Positions 34,048 through 42,739 of a stretch of 64,000 nt of DNA are shown piece after piece (the first letter of the stretch is position 1; each line of letters starts with the position of its first letter). The stretch is taken from NCBI GenBank assembly GCA_016722075.1, contig JADKGW010000001.1, positions 4,774,001 to 4,838,000 on the forward strand, given 5' to 3'. Origin of the DNA: Candidatus Kouleothrix ribensis. Its GTDB lineage: Bacteria; Chloroflexota; Chloroflexia; Chloroflexales; Roseiflexaceae. Under the pieces are notes generated by a model. The model made no database searches. It was not told the origin of the DNA and saw only the letters and a list, made by a program, of their open reading frames with translations. The translations under genes and the position numbers were made by a program.

Positions 34048-34077
34048 TTGCACCCAAACACGAGTCTCTGCTATAAT
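34048..34077 (+). promoter_or_regulatory. promoter of efp
   Basis: TTGCAC (34048-34053), an 18-base spacer and TATAAT (34072-34077), with TGC directly before the -10 box (extended -10). Confidence 0.75.
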
Positions 34078-34152
34078 GGCCCCAGCGATGTATCGGTTTT
34101 CACTGCGCCGCTCAATTACGGGCGGCGCTTCGTATAGACAGGAGTTATCTGT

Positions 34153-34716
34153 ATGGCCACAACATCGGATCTGCGCACCAATATTATCATTCGCTATAAC
34201 GGCACGCTGCACCGCGTGGTCGAGTTTCACCACCACGCCCCCGGAAACTGGCGCGCGATGGTGATCTTGAAGCTGAAGAATGTGCAGACCGGCAAGGTGA
34301 TCGAAGATCGCGTGCGCGCCGGGTCGGATATCGAGATTGTGCGCGTCGACAAGCGTACGATGCAGTTTCTGTATCGCGATGGCGATAGCTACAATTTTAT
34401 GGATAACGAGACGTTCGAGCAGATCGAGATCACCGGCGATACGATCGGCGCGCCAGCTAATTTCCTAAAAGACGGCGAGATGACCGATATTTTGTTCTAC
34501 GACGACAATAAGATTCTGGGCGTCGAGGTGCCGTTCTTCGTCACACTACAGGTCACCGAGGCGGCTACGGCCGTGCGCGGCGATACCGCCACCAATATCA
34601 CTAAGCCGGTGACGCTCGAGACTGGCGCGGTGATCCAGGTGCCTGCTTTCGTCAACGAGGGTGATGCGGTGCGCGTCGATACCCGCACCGGCGAGTATAT
34701 CGAGCGCGTCAAGTAG
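34153..34716 (+). CDS. efp: elongation factor P
   Basis: 187 residues, the usual length and three-barrel layout: the N-terminal KOW-like domain (DLRTNIIIRYNGTLHRVVEF), the central OB domain (MQFLYRDGDSYNFMDNETFEQ) and the C-terminal domain (VTLETGAVIQVPAFVNEGD...DTRTGEYIERVK). It binds between the P and E sites and rescues ribosomes stalled at polyproline. The tip of the loop near the tRNA reads APGNWRAM: Asn32 stands where E. coli has the modified Lys34. Lysyl, rhamnosyl or aminopentanol modification at that site is therefore not possible. The ATG is set by AGGAG 8 bases upstream. Small stem-loops follow the stop (about 34801-34855). Confidence 0.95.
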   Translation: MATTSDLRTNIIIRYNGTLHRVVEFHHHAPGNWRAMVILKLKNVQTGKVIEDRVRAGSDIEIVRVDKRTMQFLYRDGDSYNFMDNETFEQIEITGDTIGAPANFLKDGEMTDILFYDDNKILGVEVPFFVTLQVTEAATAVRGDTATNITKPVTLETGAVIQVPAFVNEGDAVRVDTRTGEYIERVK

Positions 34717-34888
34717 GCTAAATCTCTCGTTATGTAATGTCGAACCCTAGAAGCTACCTGAAGAGCACGAGTGCGTGGGGCTGCGCCCTGCGCACTCCCC
34801 ATTTCTGGTGACCAACCAGAATGTAGATTCTTGGAGGAACGCCGTCCCTCCAAACCAACTTTTAGGCCACCGCTTCGAAATTATACGC

Positions 34889-35980
34889 TTAGGTGCGTTC
34901 CAACACATAAACGCCGGCGGCTCGGCCGAGCAGCAGCACCGGGAAGATTGCGCGGCGGGCCAGTGTGCCCGTACGCCGCAGCGCCTGATCGAGCGCCTGC
35001 CGGTCGCCTGTAAGCACCACCAGCCGCGCGCCCGGCCGCAACACGCGCGCAGCCTCGCGTAGAAACGCCGGGTACAGCTGGCGATTGTCGCTGGCGCTGC
35101 CAATCTGCTGGCCAAACGGCAGGTTCACCGCCGCCGCGCACACCGCCCCGGCGTCGATCGGTAGCGCGCGCGCATCCCACTGGCGCAGCTCGATCGGCTT
35201 GTAGCGCGAGCCAACATTCGCGCGCGCCACCGCCAGCGCCTGTTCGCGCACGTCGCCACCCAACAGCTGCTGGTAGCGGCCCATATGCGCCCGCTCGATC
35301 AGGATCGTGCCCGCGCCGCACATCGGGTCGAGGAACAGATCATCATCGGCCGGCGCGCTGAGCCAGGCCAGGGCCGCCGCCGCCGATGGCCGCAGCGAGG
35401 CAGGCATATGCTCGAGCTTGTACTCGCGGTGGCGCATGCGCTCGTCGCTCAGCCGCAGCGCTACGATCGCCTCGTTGGGCAGCAGCGTCAGCCAGAACTC
35501 GATCCCCTCATCCTCAACCTGGTGCCAGCGGTGATCGCTGCGCTGCCCAATCCCGCGCTCAAGCGCGCGCTGGGCGTCGACACGCCGGTAGGCCGTGTTG
35601 CCAACCTGGCGGGCCACTACTCTGAAGCGCAGCTTGCCCTTGCCGCCGCGCCCCGGTACAATCTGGCGCGCCAGGGTCAGCGCCGGCTCAAGCGTGCTGG
35701 CGCGCAGGGCTGTGTCGGTCAACAGCTGCAGCGCGGCGCGCGTCGGCGGCGGGTCGGCCAGTGTCGCAATCACCACGAACAGGTCTTCGATCGTGCGCAG
35801 CCCGAACAGGTCGCGCACATCGCCAGGGTACTCGAACAGCACCATGCCATTCTTGTCGGCGACGCTGCGCGTGCCGCAGATGCGCGCGTCATCAAGCGCC
35901 CGCTCGATCTCGTCGGCAGCGATGGCCTCGAAGCCAGGCTGAGTGTGGGCCAGAAACAGCGGGCGGGCTTTCTTGGGCAT
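34889..35980 (-). CDS. THUMP-domain class I RNA methyltransferase (Trm14/RlmL-like)
   Basis: 363 residues. The N-terminal part is THUMP-like (QPGFEAIAADEIERAL to about residue 170). The C-terminal Rossmann methyltransferase has LDPMCGAGTILIERA for SAM binding and NLPFGQQIG, a variant of the N-P-P-F/Y motif of N2-guanine methyltransferases. Relatives modify tRNA or 23S rRNA at N2 of G. The exact target is not readable from sequence. It converges with efp. Confidence 0.82.
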   Translation of the reverse strand: MPKKARPLFLAHTQPGFEAIAADEIERALDDARICGTRSVADKNGMVLFEYPGDVRDLFGLRTIEDLFVVIATLADPPPTRAALQLLTDTALRASTLEPALTLARQIVPGRGGKGKLRFRVVARQVGNTAYRRVDAQRALERGIGQRSDHRWHQVEDEGIEFWLTLLPNEAIVALRLSDERMRHREYKLEHMPASLRPSAAAALAWLSAPADDDLFLDPMCGAGTILIERAHMGRYQQLLGGDVREQALAVARANVGSRYKPIELRQWDARALPIDAGAVCAAAVNLPFGQQIGSASDNRQLYPAFLREAARVLRPGARLVVLTGDRQALDQALRRTGTLARRAIFPVLLLGRAAGVYVLERT

Positions 35981-36133
35981 GGGCTGGGATCTGGCCTTTC
36001 AAACACACAGCGTACGCAATCGGCGTTGGTAGCCTGCGGCAGATGCAATCGGCTGCGCGGGCCACGGCGGGGTGCCTATCGCGGCCCTCGGCAGGTAGGA
36101 TGCGAAAATCAGAACTCAGAACCTGGGGCTACG

Positions 36134-36964
36134 CTAGGCCAACCCCGGCAGGCCCGGCAGCTGTGCCGAGAGCTCGTTCAGTGTGGGCTGGTCGATCGGC
36201 TCGCTCAGGCACCCGGCCGCGCGCTGCAGCACGGCCAGCTGGCGCGGGTTGGGGGCCGGCGGCAACAGCAGCATGGCCGCGCGTAGTAGCCCGACATACG
36301 CAACCGCCAGGTCGGCGGGGCCGGCCGGGGCCGCAGCGATGAGCGCCAGGTCGCGCTCGAGCCGCTCGCGCGCAGCGGCCCAATCGACCACCTCGGGCAT
36401 GTGGGCGGCTACCTGCAGCAGCTGCGCCACGCGCCCAGCCGCATCAACACGCTCCGCAGCAACACCTGGCCCGGCCGGTGGGGCCGCCGGCGTTAGGGCC
36501 GGGGCCACCGCGCTGATCTGGGCAATGATCCGCGGCAGCGCGGCTGTCAGCAGCTCGTCGAGCTCGCGCGCGTAGGTCATCCAGGCGCCGATCTGCATGC
36601 GAAACGGGTCGGGCACGTCGCGCTGGCGGCCGGCCAGTGTGCCCAGCGTCACGATCCGCGCGGCGTCGGCTGGGAAGCGCGCGCGCATCACTAGCGCCGT
36701 GCCCTGGTCGATCGCGATCAGCTGCGCGGCCTGTGCGGCCAGATCGGCGGTCAGCGAGCGTGCGCGGTGCATGGTTATGTCGATGCCCATATGGAGCATG
36801 GTGTCGCGCGCCTCGATCTCGGCCGGGTCGCCATCGTGCCCGAGCACGCCGGCCGACTCGACCACCGCGCTAATCGGCTGAGCCGCCAGCAGGCGCCGCA
36901 GCAGCGCAGCCGCGATCGGCGCGCGCCCAGTGTCGGCTGCGCCCACCAGAAGAATGATCGTCAT
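36134..36964 (-). CDS. low-molecular-weight phosphatase-like protein without nucleophilic Cys
   Basis: 276 residues. Residues 1-135 have the fold signature of LMW protein tyrosine phosphatases/arsenate reductases: ILLVGAADTGRAPIAAALLRRLL matches the P-loop C-x5-R-S/T, and VPDPFRM matches the Asp loop. The Cys is Gly8 (VGAADTGRAP), while Arg14 and the DP Asp remain, so phosphatase activity is unlikely. The remaining 140 residues are Ala/Pro-rich and helical. The start is Met22 of the longest frame (AGGG, spacing about 6). It may be a binding protein; no partner is obvious. Confidence 0.65.
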   Translation of the reverse strand: MTIILLVGAADTGRAPIAAALLRRLLAAQPISAVVESAGVLGHDGDPAEIEARDTMLHMGIDITMHRARSLTADLAAQAAQLIAIDQGTALVMRARFPADAARIVTLGTLAGRQRDVPDPFRMQIGAWMTYARELDELLTAALPRIIAQISAVAPALTPAAPPAGPGVAAERVDAAGRVAQLLQVAAHMPEVVDWAAARERLERDLALIAAAPAGPADLAVAYVGLLRAAMLLLPPAPNPRQLAVLQRAAGCLSEPIDQPTLNELSAQLPGLPGLA

Positions 36965-37268
36965 AGCGCACCCTGTAGGTCGTTCGGCTTCACCACGGCG
37001 ATTATAGCACGGCCAGGCCTGCGGCACACGGCCGGCTAGTACTCGGCCCGGCGATCGTCAGGACCTTTGAGCGATAGGCAGATCAGCCATGACACCGTAT
37101 AGTATTGGCAACTCCTTTCTCCTCTCACCCTCCTTCGCCAGAGGGCCTCGGTCGCAAGACCGGGGCCTTTTGGTTTCGGTTCTCGGCCGGGGGAGCCGAA
37201 CTCCCCGATGACCAGGTATAGAGATGATAACCCGTTGCCACACAGCATCAACGTAACCAGCACGCCCA
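36965..37268. other. 304-bp gap with two structured segments
   Basis: It contains the stem GGCCTCGGTC-GCAA-GACCGGGGCC followed by TTTTGGTTT on the plus strand (about 37146-37178), which looks like a rho-independent terminator although no plus-strand gene precedes it. The stem GGGGAG/CTCCCC lies near 37186-37204. A small RNA ending at the T-run is possible, but no promoter was found. Confidence 0.35.
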
Positions 37269-37715
37269 TTACCTGGGGCGATACGCCGAGCGGTACTCGA
37301 CCATCAGGCAGCGATCTTGCACCACCGCGATGCCGGCGCGCGCGAGCTGCTCGGCGACGGCGTCGTGGCGAATGCCCAGCTGCAGCCAGACCGCGCCCGG
37401 CCGTTTGGTAAGTATATCGTCGACATGCGCCGGGAGGTCGGCCGGCCGGCGAAACACATCGACCAGGTCGATCGGCCCTGGGATGGCGCTGAGCGTATGG
37501 TAGACCGGCTGGCCAAGAATGTGGGTTACGCTCTGGTCGTGCAGCGTCACCGGCACAATCTCGAGGCCCAGGCGCAACAACGCCTCGGGCACATAGAAGG
37601 CCGGCCTGTCTGCAAACTGCTCGGTGCGCATGCCCAGAATCGCGACCCGGTGCAGCCGCGCCAGCAACGCCTGAATCTGCGCCGGCGTCGTCAGTAGGTT
37701 CGCCTGCCAATCCAT
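37269..37715 (-). CDS. CoA-binding domain protein (YccU type)
   Basis: 148 residues forming a single CoA-binding Rossmann domain: VAILGMRTEQFADRPAFYVPEALLRLG, VDVFRRPADLPAHVDDI, VWLQLGIRHDAVAEQLARAGI and VVQDRCLMVEY. The same fold forms the N-terminus of NDP-forming acyl-CoA synthetases, but here it stands alone, as in YccU. It is presumably a CoA- or nucleotide-sensing protein. The start is Met34 of the longest frame (AGGAG about 9 bases upstream). Confidence 0.85.
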   Translation of the reverse strand: MDWQANLLTTPAQIQALLARLHRVAILGMRTEQFADRPAFYVPEALLRLGLEIVPVTLHDQSVTHILGQPVYHTLSAIPGPIDLVDVFRRPADLPAHVDDILTKRPGAVWLQLGIRHDAVAEQLARAGIAVVQDRCLMVEYRSAYRPR

Positions 37716-37761
37716 CGGCTTTGGCTCCTTCTTGCAGCGCCTGGCACCTATCGGCAAACCA

Positions 37762-37791
37762 GGCACGGGCGCGCTCGAGCGCGCCCGTGCC
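37762..37791. terminator. 30-bp perfect palindrome after tdh
   Basis: GGCACGGGCGCGCTC and its exact complement with no loop. It lies between the tdh stop and the start of the next minus-strand gene. There is no clear T-run, so the terminator role is probable only. Confidence 0.6.
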
Positions 37792-37841
37792 GTGTCGGGC
37801 CGAATCCCCGGCACTGCAGTATGCCCTAACGCACTATGCAG

Positions 37842-38882
37842 CTATACCTGCGACCAATCGAGCACGATCTTGCCGGATTTACCCGAACGCATCAGCTCGA
37901 AGGCCGCCTCGTACTCGGTGTATGGGAAGCGGTGCGAAATCACCGGCGCGATGTCGAGGCCCGACTGAACCATTGCAGTCATCTTATACCAGGTCTCGAA
38001 CATCTCGCGCCCATAGATGCCTTTGATCGTCAGCCCATTGAACACCACCAGATCCCAATCGACCGCGGCCGGCGCGGGCATGATCCCGAGCATAGCAATC
38101 TTGCCGCCGTGGCACATGCCCGCAAGCATATCGTTCAGCGCAGCCGGGTTGCCCGACATCTCGAGCCCGACATCGAAGCCCTCTTTCATGCCCAGCTCGA
38201 CCATCGCATCGGCAAGTGTGCGTTCGGCGACATTAATCGTCAGGGTCGCACCCATGCGCTTGGCCAGCTCGAGCCGCGTCGGGTTCACATCAGTCACCAC
38301 CACATAGCGCGCGCCGACATGCTTCGCCACCGCAGTGGCCATCGCGCCGATTGGGCCGGCCCCGGTAATCAGCACATCTTCGCCCACCAGGTTAAACGAC
38401 AGGGCTGTGTGAACCGCGTTGCCGAACGGATCGAAGCACGACAGGATCTCGAGCGGGATGTTCGGGTCGCAATGCCAGACATTCGCGACCGGAATGGTGA
38501 TATACTCGGCGAACGCGCCGGCACGATTCACGCCGACGCCCTTGGTGTTCGGGCACAGGTGCCGGCGGCCGGCCAGGCAGTTGCGGCAGCTACCGCACAC
38601 AATATGGCCCTCGCCCACCACCAGCTCGCCGGGGCGGTGGTCGGCCACGTTCGACCCGACCGCGTCGATCACGCCGACATACTCGTGACCGATGGTCATG
38701 GGCGTCTTGATCGTGCGCTCGGCCCAGTGATCCCAGTTGTAGATATGCACATCGGTGCCGCAGATCGAGGTGCGCAGCACCCTGATCCGCACATCATTCG
38801 GCCCAACCTCGGGCACCGGCACCTGCGCGAGCCATAGGCCAGGCTCAGGGTTCTGCTTCACCAGCGCTTGCATCATCGTCAT
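37842..38882 (-). CDS. tdh: L-threonine 3-dehydrogenase
   Basis: 346 residues, a zinc-dependent medium-chain dehydrogenase. Catalytic zinc ligands are in SICGTDVH and TIGHEYVG, structural zinc Cys in CGSCRNCLAGRRHLC, and the NAD fold in VLITGAGPIGAMA. HIYNWDHWA, SCFDPFGNAVHTAL and GIYGREMFETWYKM are typical of threonine dehydrogenases rather than sorbitol or alcohol dehydrogenases. It oxidises threonine to 2-amino-3-ketobutyrate. The usual partner kbl is not adjacent. GAGG precedes the ATG by 5 bases. A 30-bp palindrome follows. Confidence 0.93.
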   Translation of the reverse strand: MTMMQALVKQNPEPGLWLAQVPVPEVGPNDVRIRVLRTSICGTDVHIYNWDHWAERTIKTPMTIGHEYVGVIDAVGSNVADHRPGELVVGEGHIVCGSCRNCLAGRRHLCPNTKGVGVNRAGAFAEYITIPVANVWHCDPNIPLEILSCFDPFGNAVHTALSFNLVGEDVLITGAGPIGAMATAVAKHVGARYVVVTDVNPTRLELAKRMGATLTINVAERTLADAMVELGMKEGFDVGLEMSGNPAALNDMLAGMCHGGKIAMLGIMPAPAAVDWDLVVFNGLTIKGIYGREMFETWYKMTAMVQSGLDIAPVISHRFPYTEYEAAFELMRSGKSGKIVLDWSQV

Positions 38883-39039
38883 AGCATCCTCGATTCGTGT
38901 CTACTTGCCGGCCGCAACATCGCGGCGGTGCGCTGATCATACGCCATGATCGGAGCCTTGTGCAAACTCGAATGGTGGGACTGCCGGCCAGGCAGGAGGA
39001 TACTCGTTTGTTGCGTTCTAATAACATCCCCGCTCGCAA

Positions 39040-39400
39040 CATTGGGAGCAGGGGCAGCTCTCAGGTGTAGGGTGTTGGCCCAGCATACTGGGCTACGCGG
39101 ATACCCCCCGCTCCCAATGTTGGGAGCGGGGGGCAGGGCTCTCACGTGTAGGGTTTTCGCCCAGCATGCTGGGCTGCATGGATACCCCTCCCCCGTACCC
39201 CCTCCCCTGACAGGGGAGGGGGAGAATTTGGCGTTCCAATGCGGCGGCACAGCCGCCGCATTGGAACGCTCATAGGATACCCCCCTCTCCCAACGTGGGA
39301 GAGGGGGGCAGGGGGGTGAGGGCCGATCGCATAGGAACGCGACCAACCAAAAAGCCTACACCTGAAAGGGGGGGCAGGAGGGTGAGGGCCGATCGCAAGG
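39040..39400. repeat. cluster of long hairpins between tdh and recG
   Basis: Within the 540-bp gap there are at least four strong stems: CCCCCCGCTCCCAA/TTGGGAGCGGGGGG near 39105-39135, CCCCCTCCCCTG/CAGGGGAGGGGG near 39200-39225, an 18-bp perfect stem GCGTTCCAATGCGGCGGC/complement near 39232-39270, and CCCCCTCTCCCA/complement near 39283-39310. Direct repeats also occur (GTGTAGGGT...GCCCAGCAT.CTGGGCT twice; GGTGAGGGCCGATCGCA twice). No gene is seen. Confidence 0.8.
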
Positions 39401-39422
39401 GTAAGCATAAGACTATCGCGAA

Positions 39423-41933
39423 TTACCCGGCCTTGGCCGCGTCGGCCCAGAAGGCATCGACCTTCGCTTTGAGCAAGGTGTGATCAGGCTTTTCGAGCTT
39501 AGGGTCCTCGGCCAGGATCTTCTGGGCCTCGAGGTTGGCGGCGTGCAGCAGCCGGGTGTCGGCCAGCTGGGCCACCTTGAGGTCGGGCGTGCCGCTCTGG
39601 CGCGTGCCGAAGAACTCGCCGGGGCCGCGCAGCTGCAAATCGATCTCGGCCAGCTTGAAGCCATCGCGGGTCGCTTCCATGGCCTCAAGCCGCTGCTTAG
39701 TCACTTCATTCTCGCGGTCGCTCACCAGCACGCAGTAGCTCTGGTGCATGCCGCGCCCGACGCGGCCGCGAAACTGGTGCAGCTGCGCCAGCCCAAAGCG
39801 TTCGGCGCCCTCGATCAGCATGGTGGTGGCATTCGGCACATCGATGCCAACCTCGATCACCGCAGTGGCCACCAGGATGTCGTACTCGTGGTTGCGGAAC
39901 GCCACCATGACCTCGTCCTTCTCGCGCGGCAGCATCTTGCCGTGGATCAGCGACACGCGCAGATCCTGAAAGATTTCGCCCTGAAGCTTGGCATACATCT
40001 CTTCGGCCGAGGGCAGATCGACCTTCTCGCTCTCATCGACCAGCGGGCAGACCACGTAGGCCTGGCGGCCGCGGCCGATCTCGCGGCGCATATGCTTGTA
40101 GGCTTTGTCGCGCTCGGCCGAGGTGATCCAGCGCGTCTTGATCTCTTGCCGGCCAGGCGGCAGCTCATCGAGCACCGAGGTGTCGAGGTCGCCGTAGATC
40201 GTCATGGTCAGCGTGCGCGGGATGGGCGTGGCAGTCATCACCAGCATATGCGGGTTGAAGCCCTTGTTCTTCAGGCGCTGGCGCTGCTCGACGCCAAAGC
40301 GATGCTGCTCGTCGACCACCACCAGGCCCAGTTGGGCGTACTGCACGCTCTCGGTGATCAGCGCATGCGTGCCCACCACCAGGTCGACATCGCCGCGCGC
40401 GATTGCTTCGAGCACGCGGCGGCGTTCTTTCGCCCCCAGGCTACCCGTGAGCAACGCCACGCGCACGCCCGCGCCGTCGAGGTCGTCTTCCGGCACCATA
40501 CCCAGCAAGCGCTTGAGTTCATCGAGCGCGGCCTGCTGCGCGCTGGCTTTGGCATCGGGTGCGGCGGCGCTGGCCTCGGGTTGGGCGCGCGGCACGCGCA
40601 CCTGGCCCAGCAGCGCGCGCAGGCCCTTGTAGTGCTGCTCGGCCAGGATCTCGGTGGGCGCCATAATCGCGGCCTGGTAGCCGTTGGCAATCGCCTGGAG
40701 CGCGCTCGCGGCCGCCACCGCCGTTTTGCCGCTACCCACATCGCCCTGGAGCAGGCGCGCCATCGGCACCGGGCGCTGCATGTCGGCGAAGATCTCTTCA
40801 AGCGCACGCACCTGCGCGCCGGTCAGGTCGAACGGCAGCTTCGCCAGGAAGGCCTCGTGAACCTGCTCGTCGAGCGCCAGCGCGTAGCCATGCTCGCCCT
40901 GCCAGAGCAGCTTGCGCTGCAGCACGCCCAGCTGGATGAACAGGAATTCGTCGAAGCCGAGCCGCCGGCGCGCGCGATCGAGCTGTTCTTTGTCGGCCGG
41001 GAAGTGCATCTGCGCCAGCGATTCGCTCAGCGGCAACAGCCCGGCGCGCTCGCGCACCCTGGCGGGCAGGTAGTCGGCCACCAGCGGCGCGGCGCGGTCG
41101 ACCACGCGCTTGATGATCGCGCGGGCGTTGCGCTCGTACAGGCCTTTGGTCAGCGGGTGTACCGGCACCAGCCGGCCAGTGTGGATCAGCTCGTCGTCGC
41201 TGTAGGGCTCCCAGTCGGGGCCGGTCATCTGGCGCAGGCCCTGGAACGAGTCGATCTTGCCGCTGAGCACGATCCGCGCGCCGATCGTGAACTGCCTGGC
41301 CAGCCATGGTTGGCGGAAGAACACCACCTTCAGGTTGCCGCTCTGGTCGCCCACCAGTAGCTCGATCCCGCTCATGCCGTTGCGCGTGCCGAAGGTGCGA
41401 ATGTCGACCACCGAGGCGAGCACCGTCTCGGTTGCGCCGATCTCCAGGTCGGCGATCTGCTTCTGCGAGGTGAAGTCGTCGTAGCGGTGCGGGAAGTGGT
41501 AGAGCATGTCGTATACAGTGCGCACGCCCAGGCGCTTGAACGACTGTGCGGTGACCTTGCCGATGCCGGGTAGCTGGTCGATCGGCATGTCGAGTGTGAT
41601 CGGCGCGGCCGGGGCGGGCGTGGCGGGCGCCTTAGGTTTGGCGCTGGGCGTAGCGCGGGCCGGCGCGGGTGCGGCGGGCCGAAACAGCGCGCGCAGTGCA
41701 TCGATCGCAATATCGATCCGCGCGCGGCGGGTGGTCTGATCGAACACAGCGTAGCCGGCCAGCAGCTCGAGCGCCTGCTGTACGGGCGGGTGCGCCAACG
41801 CGCCATTGGCCGCGAGCCGCCAGTTGGTCAGGAAGCGCTCGATCCCGCCGGGTGCGGCGCCGTCGTCGTAGCCGCGCTCTTGCTCGGCACGCAGAAGCTT
41901 GCCCAGCTGAATGATCTGATCTTTGCCGTCCAT
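39423..41933 (-). CDS. recG: ATP-dependent DNA helicase RecG
   Basis: 836 residues. The N-terminal wedge/OB part has IDQLPGIGKVTAQSFKRLGVRTVYDMLYHFPHRY. The helicase core has LLQGDVGSGKTAVAA (Walker A), VVDEQHRFGVEQR (DEQH box), TATPIPRTL, and the C-terminal QFRGRVGRG, with the RecG-type motif around DELPPGRQEIKT. It remodels stalled forks and branched DNA. Compared with E. coli RecG (693 aa) it has about 140 extra N-terminal residues, including an Ala/Pro-rich linker. No good ribosome-binding site precedes the ATG, so a later start is possible. Confidence 0.95.
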   Translation of the reverse strand: MDGKDQIIQLGKLLRAEQERGYDDGAAPGGIERFLTNWRLAANGALAHPPVQQALELLAGYAVFDQTTRRARIDIAIDALRALFRPAAPAPARATPSAKPKAPATPAPAAPITLDMPIDQLPGIGKVTAQSFKRLGVRTVYDMLYHFPHRYDDFTSQKQIADLEIGATETVLASVVDIRTFGTRNGMSGIELLVGDQSGNLKVVFFRQPWLARQFTIGARIVLSGKIDSFQGLRQMTGPDWEPYSDDELIHTGRLVPVHPLTKGLYERNARAIIKRVVDRAAPLVADYLPARVRERAGLLPLSESLAQMHFPADKEQLDRARRRLGFDEFLFIQLGVLQRKLLWQGEHGYALALDEQVHEAFLAKLPFDLTGAQVRALEEIFADMQRPVPMARLLQGDVGSGKTAVAAASALQAIANGYQAAIMAPTEILAEQHYKGLRALLGQVRVPRAQPEASAAAPDAKASAQQAALDELKRLLGMVPEDDLDGAGVRVALLTGSLGAKERRRVLEAIARGDVDLVVGTHALITESVQYAQLGLVVVDEQHRFGVEQRQRLKNKGFNPHMLVMTATPIPRTLTMTIYGDLDTSVLDELPPGRQEIKTRWITSAERDKAYKHMRREIGRGRQAYVVCPLVDESEKVDLPSAEEMYAKLQGEIFQDLRVSLIHGKMLPREKDEVMVAFRNHEYDILVATAVIEVGIDVPNATTMLIEGAERFGLAQLHQFRGRVGRGMHQSYCVLVSDRENEVTKQRLEAMEATRDGFKLAEIDLQLRGPGEFFGTRQSGTPDLKVAQLADTRLLHAANLEAQKILAEDPKLEKPDHTLLKAKVDAFWADAAKAG

Positions 41934-42076
41934 AGTTTGCGTGTTGATTGAGCTGGGGGTTTCGGGTGCGGCCTACGGCCCGCTCCCGAGCCCTACCACA
42001 CGATGCCCCATGTACCGTTTGCAAGCGCCGTGGCCAACAGGCTGTTTGAACGGGTGGTTGTGAACATTCCAAGTGC

Positions 42077-42466
42077 CTAAGGGTAGGGCGTGCTGCTGTT
42101 GCGTGCGAGCGAAGCGCCCTGAGTGAGCGTGTGGATGTGGCTGAGAAACTCGCTAATATCGAACGGTTTGGGCAAGTGATCATCGGCGCCAGCCTCGATA
42201 CTACGCTCGATATCAGCCCGCTCGGCGCGCACCGTCAGCAGCATCACCGGCACATTACGCCGGGCCTTGATGCGCCGGCAAACCTCCCAGCCGTCCAGGG
42301 TGGGCAGATTCACATCGAGCACGATCAGATCCGGGCTGCTAGTTGAGTCTTGCTGCAGCGCCTCAAGCCCATCGCGCGCAAGCACCACCTCGTGCCCATA
42401 GGTCAGCAAGACGCGTTCGACTAAGTCGAGAATATCGCGATTATCGTCGACCACAAGGATTCGCAT
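42077..42466 (-). CDS. single-domain response regulator
   Basis: 129 residues that form only a receiver domain: ILVVDDNRD (acidic pocket), LIVLDVNLP with the phospho-accepting Asp, LLTVRA and the late Lys in PKPFD. There is no output domain, so it acts by protein contact, like CheY or Spo0F, or as a phosphorelay member. No histidine kinase is adjacent. The start at 42466 is set by AGGAGG (spacing 5). A good promoter lies upstream on the same strand. It is divergent from the sigma factor operon. Confidence 0.9.
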   Translation of the reverse strand: MRILVVDDNRDILDLVERVLLTYGHEVVLARDGLEALQQDSTSSPDLIVLDVNLPTLDGWEVCRRIKARRNVPVMLLTVRAERADIERSIEAGADDHLPKPFDISEFLSHIHTLTQGASLARNSSTPYP

Positions 42467-42528
42467 TGATCCTCCTGGTGTAGCGTCGGCAATCTGCCAG
42501 CCTCGCATGCTTCCGAGGCCTGCCTCAG

Positions 42529-42557
42529 ATTATACGGTGCATGCACGCGCAGGTCAA
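42529..42557 (-). promoter_or_regulatory. promoter of the response regulator
   Basis: On the minus strand TTGACC, a 17-base spacer and TATAAT, 63 bases before the start codon. Confidence 0.8.
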
Positions 42558-42739
42558 TCGGTGGTGCGGCCCGCGCACCGGCATGGCCAGCGATTGAGAT
42601 ACCTCCGTCATCCGGCGGTAGACAGCCGCCCCGAAACGGCATACAATGGTGCTGCAACAAAATAGGCGCCTCGGTCGTCATGCACCATAGATACGTTACG
42701 TGCCGGCGCGCATGCGTACCGGCATGAGGGAGATGAACG

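Noticed and set aside
39480..41360. 626-residue plus-strand frame over recG
   Set aside because: It is a shadow of recG on the other strand and has no recognisable domain.
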